This document shows positions 41,744 to 54,800 of a stretch of 64,000 nt of DNA, piece by piece (positions within the stretch are counted from its first letter, which is position 1; each line of letters begins with the position of its first letter). Position numbers and translations under genes: made by a program. The notes beneath the pieces were generated by a model, which had not been told where the DNA came from, did no database searches, and saw nothing but the letters and a program-made list of their open reading frames with translations. Source of the stretch: Antedon bifida (lineage: Eukaryota > Echinodermata > Crinoidea > Comatulida > Antedonidae); the NCBI GenBank assembly GCA_963402885.1, contig OY727098.1, positions 7,249,001 to 7,313,000 of the forward strand, in the 5' to 3' direction.

Positions 41744-42890
41744 ACAATTCATTCAAGCGATATAATTTGAGTTTGATTTATGATATTGAACGAGTATGCA
41801 GTTTCAGCTCGTGTTAAAACATTTATGCACACGTTATGTCTTTTTGTGACGGTTGGTTACGAAGGATGAACGTTAAAATCAACCAAATACAGTGCCGATA
41901 AACTGTTCACGTATGCACAACTGAACAGTTATCGTCTCGTACCGTAATTTCCTCAATCTAGATAATACTGTAGTAATACACGTAAACGGTATTACGCACA
42001 CGTTCGTCATGTGGAGTCACTGCACTTCCTTGTTTTGTGACGAAGAAAACACTATGGCACGCGTTTACTTTTATGTGTGCCCATTGCGTGTATCCCTTCA
42101 TTTACACAGGAAGGCTGAAAGTTGCCGGAGAAATACTTTCATCATTTAAATACAGTATATTTACCTAGTCTAAAAACTATTCGATATTAGGTATCTAACT
42201 AACATTAGAAGTTCAATTTTTCATTTTCAAACGATGGTTTCAAATATGGCTCCGAGAAAATACAAAAATGTATTATTATCTTACGAATGTGATGTATTAA
42301 AACAATTTATTTGTTCAGTTTAAACTTAAAATTAACCAATATTTTTTTGTAAACTTATTAATAATGACAATTACAGTATAAGTGAGTACAATTCTGCTGT
42401 TCATTACAAGGATTTATGGCAAAACATCTCAGATTTAGTTGGTATAGAATCATAATAAACCGTTGGTGGCGCTATTTTTCCTATATTTACGCGGGGTGGT
42501 TTTAATATGATTTCTGGAGTATTTATGAACATTTTCAAAGAGGACCAGTATCAAACTTACTTTACCTACCATGGCAAATGTAATGCTGTGAGATTACAGA
42601 AATAAAACAACGGGATTACTAGACTGTACGGGTAAATACTGTTCGGAAGGCCGGCCTCCTATTGGTTGGTAATCACTAATCAGCCTTACGCGAGCTTATT
42701 CATTTATGGCGCCCTCTACACTATTACTTTTACCGGCCTTCCTTTTCTTTTATATAATCACTGCATAGTAATTCGCACAGTAAATGTTTACACATCCAGA
42801 ACGTTTAAGTTTCAGTTAGTCAGTCTAGCGTATACTAAACCAACCATTGGTCAAAGTCCCAGCTGCGCTACACATAAACAAACAATCGGT
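41744..42890 (+). other. Intergenic DNA and probable TMEM175 promoter
   Basis: No coding signal. CCTATTGGTTGG (42658-42669) is a CCAAT-type motif on the minus strand. TATATAAT at 42751-42758 could be a TATA-like element. An inverted pair GGAAGGCCGG (42647-42656) and CCGGCCTTCC (42733-42742) flanks it. The transcription start probably lies within 42650-42800. Confidence 0.35.
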
Positions 42891-45800
42891 ATGACGTCTA
42901 CCCAAGAAACTAAAACAGATGATATAGAAGAAGGAGAGGCAACAAAAGAAATAGGAAAAAATAATCCAGCCTTCGAACTGAATGAAAACACCACCGCTAT
43001 GGATGAAGTTAACATAGAGACTATAGACCCATGTGGAGAACCTAAAAATGTTGAGAATGCGTTTCATAGGTTCTTATCACCAGATCGGCTATGTGCATTC
43101 AGCGACGCAGTCTTTACTATCATCATTACTATTATGGTAAGTTTGTAAAACTATTGCGCAAAGGAATGCTCATTTTGTTTCAGTACAGGTGCTGCAGTTA
43201 GGCCTACTGTTTGCTGAATTTGAATCTAATTAATTAACTTTTAGAGGCGGACGGTGGATGTATGACTTAGTTGTAGTTGAAGTTATTGATACCTATAGTA
43301 CATGGATTTTGTTCTTGCTATTCATAATGTTTGAAGGAGAATTAACTTCTTATAGTTAGTTGCTTGCTTTAGGGACTTCTAGGTCACCACAGTGTTTCAT
43401 TTACAAAAGGGTTAATGAATAAGTAATCAATCCTCCTGAATGAAGCACTTGGAATTGTAGGCTATTCTTTATAGTGATTGCCTAATTTATGTATTTTGAT
43501 TAGATGAAACTTACGTTGATTGAAATATTGCAGATTTTGGAACTACAATATTATCATGAAGGAATTAGATCGTATTGTATATTATACCATTCCGATTAAC
43601 GATGGATGTACGTCCGACGTGTTGTCAAAGCACAATGCTAATGTGTAGCATATAATCGATAGGTCGAACAAAACATTCAGATTACAGATCGGCTGCCACC
43701 TGATCAAATCAACAAAAATAAATAAACCGAACATTTAGCTTATTCGACCATGATCTACGTATTACTAATATTACTAGAGTGGTACCTTGATTTACTAGGT
43801 CAAAACAGTATGATTTGATGAAAATCAAATTATAATTTTAGTAATTTAAGTACATAATAATTCGTGATATGGCATGCTATATTTAACTATAAACAAAAAG
43901 GCCCAGATCCTTAATTTTAATCCAAATTAGAAAACCCGTTTAGTAACAAAACCCGAAATATATACCCAGCACTGCAGCAAATAATCAAACAGTTATGTAT
44001 ATAATTTAATTATATCAGTCGGATGTTGTATAGGCCATCATGTATTTGACTTAACCATTTTAAACAGGGGTTGACATTTACATAGAGTAATTAAATATAT
44101 TCCCAACTCTCTTGACTCCCTATCTAACTCACCAAGCTACTGTATTTTTAAAGAAATTACAGAGTGACAGGCTACTATCTTTCAATCAACTAAAAAAGCA
44201 GAACTTTCTATTAAGAAAAGTTTTTCGGGCCATTGAAAAGTGGGTTGACCTGGCAACATAGTCAGTATGAATCACATACTTAAAATAAAAAAACTTGCCA
44301 ACTTTAAGGCTAATAAATAATTATCATTGGATTTTAAAACGAGATCACGAATGCTGTGCCTTCGATCCCACCCAACTAGGTGACTATACAGCTTCCTAAG
44401 AGCATTCTGCTATTGTGAAGTGCACCTCTTTCCGCACACATCACTCTACACCAGTGTGTACCAACCTTCGTGATCTGTAAACAGCATTTTAGTTACTCCC
44501 ATATTGATTAGTATTGAGTATACCAATTTGTATAAGGATTGATATGTTGGTTTCTCATGTTAACCTACCCTCACATGAAATGGGAGAAAGTATGTACTGT
44601 ATTTGCCTAAATTTCGTACAACACAACCATAAACAGGTCTATTATATGAACCATGCTTTTAGCTAACACCCATATTGATTAGCAATAGTATTGAGTATAC
44701 TTTGTATAAGGATTGATAGGTGTTGGTTTCTCATGTTTAACCTACTCTAAACGGGAGAAAGGATGTATACCTGTAGGCCTAAATTTCGTACAAAATGTTC
44801 GTACAACCATAAACAGGCCTACATGAACTATGCTTTTAGCTACCACCCATATTGATACAGAGTACTAATGAGTATACTAATTTGTATAAGGATTGATATG
44901 GGTTTAACATACGGTACTCTACACATGAAAAATTGTGTACTGCATGAAAAAGTCTAGTCAATCAACACCTAATGTTTTAACTGATATTATAATAGGCATA
45001 TAATATAATATATCAATAATTAAGATTGCGGTGAAGCACGCTTCGTTGATCTGTCATTCATATTTAATAGTATAATTATTTAACCAAAGTTCACAGTGAC
45101 TGAGTTCTAAAGATAATTCATATCGCGTGTAAACAGTCCTTATTAATAATTAAATATATGTATTTAACACAGTTTATATGTTTGAGAAAGGACAGGTTTT
45201 AAAATGAGAGGAACTGATAACGTAAACACAAGTCTTATTTATCCTATAGTATATACGCAACAGGTCAATCTACGTTGTTTGTTATTAAACAATATAACGC
45301 ACGTTACTGTCTCTATACCTGACAGATTTGTATACGCCCCGGGTTAAATCTTGCTGTTAAGACATGCCAATTCATAATGCATACAGTAATATAGTAATGA
45401 GGATGGTTTAATTAGATGTTACTAATTATAATAATATTGATAATATTATACCTAATTAAATAGGTTAATTTAGTCCTATGATTTAAGCATGAACAGATTT
45501 ATTCGTTTTAAATAATTGCATGTATCAATTTACCGTAATGATTTCAGAGAAACGTAGGGCGTGTAAAACCAAGATGAGAGAGAGACTGATTGCAAAAAAT
45601 AAATTGAAACTGAAACTAGACTCAGTGAGTGCAGTATAACAAAATGAATAGATTATTCATTACCTTCCACCCATCCACCCCCATCCCCCCTCCACCCCCA
45701 TCTCCCCCCAGTAAAGTATCCCTCTTGGGGCAACTAATAACCAACCCTTAAAAAAATTACCACTGATTCTTTGATGAAATTGAAGCATTTTGTGATGCTT

Positions 45801-48800
45801 CAATCTGGTTTAAGGTTAAACCAAATGCATGTGGATAGGTTCGAATAAAAATACAATTTCTAAACTTTTGAATATCACCTGGACAATAGACATTTTATTA
45901 TTAAATTAAATTTCTCGGAATATGTAGGATACGATGAAAAAATCGTGTGTAAAAAAGAACTGTGTTGAAAAGATTACCCATTTAGAAAACAATTTACATT
46001 TCTGGGAAAGAAGATTTTTATATTTTTTGGAAAAGATAATTGTAAAAAAAACCTTTAGCAATATCTAAGCTGATATGTAATGCAAGTATAATAGAACTAA
46101 AACACCTATTTCCTAAAAGAGACAAAATATTGTACATATTCTTATGGCCCCAATAATAGAAGCAATAGTGATTTCTTGTTAAAGCAATTTTCTATTATAA
46201 TCATTTGATCATTAGCAAACGTATTTCTCCAGTATAAGAAATGAAATGGGGTTTGGAGATAAATGTCAATGATATAAACTGGGATGAAGTTTGGAATAAC
46301 CGTGTGAGTTGTATGAAATATAACACAAAAATTGCCCAGTTTAATTATAAGTTGTTGCATCGAATTCTACCTTGTAATAAACGATTACAAATCTGGAAAC
46401 TTGCAAGGAGTTTTATATGTGACAATTGTGGTATAAGTATTGAGAATGATGAGCAACATGTTACTATTATGTACTGTTGTCCAACCAGTATGGATACGAT
46501 TTAACAAACGAATTGCAAAAAAAAATATTTTCCTGAAATACAAAAAACATTAAAACATTATTAAATAAAGTTGTAAATAAACTATTCACTTACTATCTGT
46601 ATTTACAAAATGTGTTTACAAAAGAAAATAGATATACGTATTATACATGATGTAAATTGATTTGGAAGTTATCCCTCCCTCTCTCTCTCTCTTGAAGTTA
46701 AATATCAAATTAAAAATTATGAATATGCATGTAACAGAATTACAAGATACAAGTCTACTTTATTGTCAAAATTTTACAATTTTGAGATATGTTTTGTGCC
46801 ATAGTAGATAATTTCAGTCTCGAACAACAATTTGTTTTCTTAAACTAAATGGTATGATCTTACTTTACTTTGTTTTGATCTATTGTGTTATTATTAAAAT
46901 AAGTTCTTTTTTCTTTTGTTAATTGTGGTTACCATATGCATCCTGCATCCAGCCTCCCATCTCAGTGTATATCATATTCCATTTTGGAGGTAAAACCCCG
47001 TTTATGAGACCGATGGTCTTTTCAACCGAAAGGGCCCTTATGATTGCACCAAATGGCAATACAGTAGGCCTAGTTTAAATTTGAATAATAGATGGAAATT
47101 ACTCTGGACAAAGGCTAATCGGGTTTTTTTTTTAAACCAAAGTGCCCTTATGTATGATTGCACGGAGGGCAATAGGTTATGCTATTTTACAGTTTTTCCT
47201 ACCAGTACATTCCAAATAAATGTATAATTATACTTCAGACATATCATTTGAAATATATAAGACAAACATTTCCATCTGTATCCATTTTTACATACATGAT
47301 GTTTCAATGGGTCACTAGCGGGCGTGACCCCAAAATATAATATCGATTTGATTTTTTTTCTTTTAAAAACGTTTTCCTTTAACGAATACCAAATGAATGT
47401 TACCAGGGGAGTAACTTAACTCTTCCCTGGTACCACTATATTAGTTATCTATATATTAATACAACTAATTAACTCAAAATACAAATCAGGTTGAAGGCCA
47501 TATTAAAATATTATATGGAGAAATGATTTATTTAAATAATTCCTCCATGGTCAGGCCGATTGCATCGACGCGGTACAACGAAAGATTTTACGGTTTTGTC
47601 TTATAATTGTCCTAGATTCTTTATTTATTTATTTAATCTAAGTCTATGCGCCGAAGGATGTCCGTTTCATACCATGTCTTGAATTCTGATTATTATTGTC
47701 GTTGATGTCGTTTCGTTATTAGTCGCGACTCTACAGCTCGCTCGGTCGGTTGGTCGGTCGGTTGGTCGGTCGGTAAACACTAACTCAAATTTTCGCATGT
47801 ATATGGCCTTGTTTAACTTAGGCGGTGTTTCCGCAGCCAAAACAAAAATTATCGGTTAATTTTTTAACCAATAATGTGCCCATGATCAGTAATTACCAAA
47901 CAACCCAATCACATCGCAACAATTTGTCCTTCAGGTCAAAGGTTAACAATTATCGCATTTATCCGACAATTATCTGATTTGAATGAGATAATCATCAGTT
48001 AATTTTTATCGAGTAGGATCGGTTAAACCCCGTTTCCACAGGCAGTTTATCTGTTAAATTATCGGTTAATTTTTATCGATTAATTATCGGTTAATTGGCT
48101 GCGGAAACACGACCTATAACGTACCAGGTCGCACGCGCATGTAGCCTTGTTGAATGTACCAGGATGCGAATGTTTTTACATTTATTTTTACCGTATAGGC
48201 CTACTGTACATTTAATAATTTAAACTGCAATAACATTGATATGTTCTGTAATTAGCTTGTTTCTTTTAAAATGCAGTTCATTGTTCACAAATGAATGCAT
48301 AATCAATTTGTCTATGTCATGCTAATGTTTGATTTATTTTTGGTTTATTGTTTTGCATGTTTCTACATTAGATATAATATTTATGTTTTATGGTGGTTTA
48401 TCAAACCTGTTAGTGGCGGTTTTTATCACTGTTGGTTTAGATTAAATAAAATAAAATGAATACATTTGATACAATTAGCAGTTATCAAACGTTTGTAATA
48501 ATGTCTAGGCTTTGTTACCAATTTGTAATAAAGGCAGGCTAACATGTTAGTCGATCTCGTTGCTGCTGTATCTATAATTTGTCCAATCATAGGCAAATTT
48601 GGTCACATGTGTATCATATGTGACCACTATTTCATAGGCCATAGGCCCAAAGCTTGGTTCCCACAGAGAACGCAACGCAAAGACGTAAACGCATTACGCA
48701 ACGCAATGACCAATAAAAAGCGACAGTCATTTGTAAACTTGCTTGCGTTGCGCTTGGCGCCTTTGCGTTGCGTCCTAGTGTGACCTCTGATGTGTGACAC

Positions 48801-51800
48801 TGTATTAAGAAATGTTCCTAATACTGGACAGATGATGTCACATGATACAGATTATCGGGCGCGAATGTTAACCATCATACATAAAACATCAAGGACCTTG
48901 ACAGTAGGATCGAACAAGCGAATATAGGAGTCTGGACAAACATTATCGTATGGCCTGTATAAATATTACTCATTACATTAAACAACATTATGACGTGCTC
49001 AATATAAAGCTCGGCTACTACTAGGCATGAGTTTAAATAACGCATTTGGTTAGACCTAAATGTACACAAATTAAAGAAAAAACAACAGTAATTTCTAATA
49101 TTTAAATAGTTTGTACAACCTGATATGGTGAATCCCCAGAAAACAATACATGTTGGGGATATGGAAGATGATTTTTAATATAGCGCAAAAATAGAAATAT
49201 AAAGTTGAATAAAAAATAGATAAAAATGTAAATTTTAAAATGTTACGTTTTTTATTTAATAATATTTTATATAAGTTATTACTTATTAATCTGATAACAA
49301 AATATTGCCACGACGTTTATTTTCCATTTTTTAAATGCCTCTTTGTTTAAACCATGGAGAAATAATGTTTAAACACACTTGTGAAAGAATAGGGACTTTA
49401 GACACTAATCTCCCCAAACTCACCTTTTTGTGTCGTGTGACACAATATTGTTTAACATAGGGAAAACTACATGATACATTTTGAAACGGTTTGCCTGCAA
49501 CCTGGTCTTTATCACTTCTCCTATATTTTACATCAGCCGTCCGATCGTTTATCGTTAACGCGTGTAGTCCTGCTGTCCTCAATATGACCAGTTACCATTG
49601 TATTATTGTTGTGTTAATTTTTCTCTCGTACCAGTTTATATTTATATTCATTATATTAATATAAATATTTACATCCGCACGCTATGTCTATCGAAGATTA
49701 CATCTAAATCATGCCGCAACGAAGGGAACTGCCTGCCGATACTCAACATAACGACGCAGTGCGTCCTCTGATGGGAATCAAGCGTACAGGCCTACCCACC
49801 CGCAAGACAAGGCAGGCACTGTGAAAGCTCCGAGATTCGATTGGTATATAAACAAGCATATATCAACCACCACGCGTCAATGTCACTACTAAAATATAGA
49901 CCAGCGGTAGCCGTTTATACGTAGAGCATTGGTTTAGTAGATAAAAAGTCGAGAACGGTTATGTTTATTGTATGAGATGTGATCACCTTACCTGTATCTG
50001 ACTAATACCATTTTCTTTGATTATATTTCGCACGTTAATAGTCCAATCCATTATTTACTCGTAATATTTGACATATTTGTCTTTTATGATTTCCGAGGAA
50101 AATTAACATGTTGATATTATCATCTGTTGTTGACTCCTTATCCAAATGAAATGACGGAGAATAAAGTGGTTGGTCACTTAAGTTACAATTCCTTCAATTG
50201 GTTCACAGTATGTTTTACAGGAGTTATAACCACTAGCCTTCTCATTTGTATAATAAGAATATACCTTTTAAACGATTTACAATTGGTTTATACAATACCG
50301 GTATTCGATGTGATGAAAGTGACCCTAACGATGATTCACTATTCTTCAATAACATAAAATTATATTTATTTCCTGATATTACGATGTAATGCTTCTGGAG
50401 CCTTCAGACCCCCGGAACCACTCATTTGGCCCACTGCCTTGCAACCGCCTGCCCTGGAGACACGGTCATACCCCAGTATCCTATTAATATTGATGGATTG
50501 AGGTATTACCTTTGTGTTGTAGCGTCTATGAAAACATTAGACCTATTTTAAACATTTGTTTGCATAAACATAAAGAATACAAATGTTTTTGTAACACATT
50601 GAGTCGCTAATAAATATGTACATAATTTATATTATAAGATGCACGTAACAAGACAACATCAATAGGTATATGCTGTTTATATGCAGAGGACGCACTTTTA
50701 TTAATTCAATTCAATTCAATTCAATAAACTTTATTGTCAAACTCATAAATGGCTTGAAACTTTGGCTGAAAGTACACACATTAAAATTGTCTAAAAACAT
50801 TGTCGCACAAACAGTAAAAAAGAATAAAATCAAATAAACAGAGAACAAGATGTTATAAAAAAGTTAAAAGAGGACACAAAAAGTACAAATTGAGTTAAAA
50901 ATACAGATTTAAAAAATACAGATTTAAAATAATTATTGCAGTTATCATTTCCACCTTAAATTAAAATGCCTCATGGCAGGTTTAAAAAATACAGATTTAA
51001 AATACTTGTTGCAGTTATCGTTTCCACCTTAAATTAAAATGCCTCATAGCAGATGGGAGAAAGGATCTACGTAGGCGTTCAGTGTTCCAACGAGGATATG
51101 TAATGCGCCCAGACCGGCTTAACGTAATGTACTGGTTAAGGCCGGATGGTTTTAAAAATTGTTTTCAAAATACTAATAAAGGCAGTATTACACATTAATA
51201 ATATAAAAACTTTATTTCGCAAATAAAATGCATAGCAAATACATACAAAAGGTATAAAAAATACATATAGGCCTATGAGTTATAACCGGTATAGCCTAAA
51301 AAGAAACGCTACCTCGATTTATTGTAATTATGTTATTTTTTTTCAAATTTCTTTCGAATTTTTCATATCGTCGTTTCTATCATGCAGACTGTTTTTTCTC
51401 GAATAGTGTTTTCCAAATCATAAGAATAAAAATGAAAAACCAACGTTAATTAAACCTAATAATTGTATTGATCATGGCCTAAAGCGACTAGGTATGATCG
51501 TATTGTAATCTTTTGTACTAGAGTATACGTCACATGGATAAATGTGAATGAAGTCTGTATACTTGTCTCATAACTATGGACAAATACAGTATTATTGTAT
51601 TAATTATTTATTTATTTATCATGACATCTTTCATTATTATTTAATTAAACACTATCATAATGTTATCAATAGAACACGGTCACTTTCTTGACCTAGAAAG
51701 AATTATCGGATCGGCCGCTTATCTGTGTGCAATATTTGATACCTTATCTAAAATGTAATATATTAAATATATATTAAATCTAAATGTTAAACAGTTCTGA

Positions 51801-54800
51801 TCGATATGCATTTACCTGTTCCACAAGTAAATGCTTTCAACGTGGGAAAGTCGTTTGGTCAAATGATATAATGTTTAAACGAAGTAGGTAATATAAACCT
51901 CGATCACTAGTGAGCCTAACCTCGATCACTAGTGAGCCTAACCTCGATCACTAGTGAGCCTAACCTCGATCACTAGTGAGCCTAACCTCGATCACTAGTG
52001 AGCCTAACCTCATATTTATTTGGATTTACACCTTTACATCGGTGGCACACTTCAAATACAAAGGTGCATCCTTCAAAATAACAATACAAATGAAAAGAAA
52101 AATTAACACAAGTAGGTAAAATTGCGAAGAAGCAAGATAATCAATAACATAAAATTAATCAAACCATAGCACTACCCCACCACCAATCCTCTTTAAATTT
52201 ATCTAATAATTTAAATTTATTTAATAATGTAAATTCGGCCAGAAGTATGTTAAGCTCGGATCAATTCGGCCAACGTTCTTGCAAGCTCGGATCATGGAGA
52301 ATTAACGTATTTCTCCTTGCTCGGATCAATTCGGCCAGAAATCTGGCAAGCTCGGATCAATTCGGCCAACGTTCTTGCAAGCTCGGATCATTGAGAATTA
52401 ACTAATTTCTCCTTGCTCGGATCAATTCGGTCAGAAATCTGGCAAGCTCGGATCAATTCGTCCAGAAATCTGGCAAGCTCAGATCAATTCGGCCAGCAAT
52501 CTGGCAAGCTCGGTTCAGTTCGGCCAGCCAGACCATGAGTTCCAATCTTTATTCAATGTCCAGAGCTTACCTTAGTTTTACTCATTGATTAAATGAGTTT
52601 ATTTGTGATTTTTTAAAGTAAATATAATGTATACTGCATGTAATTGCCTTCGTCTCAAATGACTCTCTTATTATGAAACTGATTTCACTAAATGACATAA
52701 CGTTTTAATGCCCTATTTCGTTTTACCAAAATAATAATGTTTGTCTATTATATCAGGAAATCTGAAGCTTTCCTAATGGAGGTTATATTGTGTTACATTT
52801 TAATTAAAGTTGATCTCATTTGATTGGTTGATCAAAATGCATTAAAATATTTGATTTTGCTCTGGGGCTATAACAGCTTAGCAACCATTAACATTGTATA
52901 TTTATCATTGTCTATTGACACTCAGCTATCAAAACAAGTTAGTTTACCTTGTCAGATCATAGTGAGCCGACTGTCTTGGTGTTTATTTTCGACTTTAGTG
53001 AATTACAATTAAAAACATAAGTATTAATTACATTACAATAATTACACATTAATGTTAATAGGTTAATCCTTAAGTATCAACCGCTTCATATCCAAGCCGA
53101 AGGTCGCGGGATAATGTGATTAATCTTTGTACTGTATAATTTAAACTTGATCCTACGTCGAATTATTAAATGTTTACAGTTTACTCAGCGTCATACCCTA
53201 TAAATCGCTTTTTCGCTCAAATTATTTGTAAGGCCTACTATATTTCCGTTTTCTCGTGAAGCGATTTTGCGCCTGTCTAAATTGATTGTAACAAACTACT
53301 GTAACAAACTTAATTGGAAAACAAATGTCTAAAATGTAACCCGTATTTCGTCCATCGGTATATATAATTTATAAATAAACTGATTTACTGAAAAATGTAT
53401 TTGTATATTTGTAGCAAGCGCACGACAAGACTTGATATAGGCTTCCGTAAATAAAGTTTAGTAATTGAATTAAAACAAAGTTTTAGGCCTAAAAAAAGCC
53501 TGGTTTCAGGGACGCTATGCGTCTTTGACGAAGTTCCCCGGTTCGTCACGGACTCCCGGCAAGTCACGGACTCCCGGCAAGTCACGGACTCCCGGCAAAG
53601 TTTCAATATCCTCCATACCCCTCATACCCTGCCTCATTTTTGTTTTCAACATAAACTTTAATTGACACACATTAAAAAAAATATGTTGGGTTTATTAATT
53701 ATTAAGACATAGGTGGTAAAATGAAAAAGAAGAAAAGTGGCAACTGCTGCCTAAGGTTGACAAAAGTGCACCTTTTATATAAGTGGCAATGACCGGGTGG
53801 CAAAAGGCGATGTTGCGATCGGCCCTAGACCCGTTTTATGAACCTAGCTAGCGTACGAATTTAATTGTGTATCTCTTTTTTTTAGATTGTACCGTTGTCT
53901 GCATCTGTAGATGACTATGACCCAAACGTGGTAAGAACATATACCTTTATTTGTTAGCACAACTAATTTGCATATTTCTGTTTCTATAATGGTTTCCATG
54001 GAGACAACAAGGCCCTGTGTTTCTTAAATTACTGTATAACGATTTACATTTATATAATTTGTTATAATGCCGACAGATTCCGTTGATATTATTGGGATAG
54101 GCCTATATCGAATATTACAATTGCACTTTTTATTTCATATTAGTAATAATCTTCATTTCAATATAGTTAGAGATTACATGGCGCCAAATAAAAAAGTGTT
54201 TTATTCGACGCGTCCACTCATTTCAATGGTTTTCTTTATTTTTTTTTCTTTATTTTTTGTGTGGATCGTTTCTTGTCGGGATTCTAATCAAAAAGATAAT
54301 ACTGCATTGTTATGTTGTCGATTTATGCTACCTACTCTTTTTAATTACTATATTAGAAAGTATGGCAAAGCTTCAATGATGACGTGTACAACTTCATTAT
54401 CTATATGATAACGTTCATGATAGTTGTGAAGATATGGGAGGAACACGCAATGTAAGTTGACCATCAACAACATACCCACCCATTCTCCAACACCACACCC
54501 ATCCATTCTACAACTCCACACCCATCCATTCTACAACACCACACCCACCAATTCTCTAACACCACACCCACCCATTCTCCAACACCACACCCATCCATTC
54601 TACAACTCCACACCCACCAATTCTCTAACACCACACCCACCCATTCTCCAACACCACACCCATCTATTCTCCAACTCCACACCCACCACTTCTCCAATAC
54701 CACATCCTCCCCTTCTCCAATACCACACCCACCCATTCTCCAACACCACACCCACTCCTTCTCCAACACCACACCCACCCCTCTCAAACGCCACACCCAC

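Larger units (their letters stand above)
43137..53885 (+). other. Long first intron of TMEM175
   Basis: 10.7 kb between the first membrane-helix exon and the next 45-bp exon. Visible contents are a 170-bp tandem repeat (44487-44937), an L1-like LINE fossil (45900-46510), three MITE or repeat units (47690-48785), a LINE tail (50704-51150) and three minisatellites (51898-52007, 52232-52526, 53545-53598). The remaining stretches (43137-44486, 44938-45899, 46511-47689, 48786-50703) hold nothing I recognise. Confidence 0.65.

Noticed and set aside
42666-42890. Upstream in-frame extension of TMEM175
   Set aside because: Its composition is unlike the family, and it overlaps the likely promoter and 5' UTR; the ATG at 42891 gives a typical acidic N-terminus.
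48544-48783. 79-codon frame in the TMEM175 intron
   Set aside because: The second half is a GCAACGCAA-family MITE; no conserved motif.
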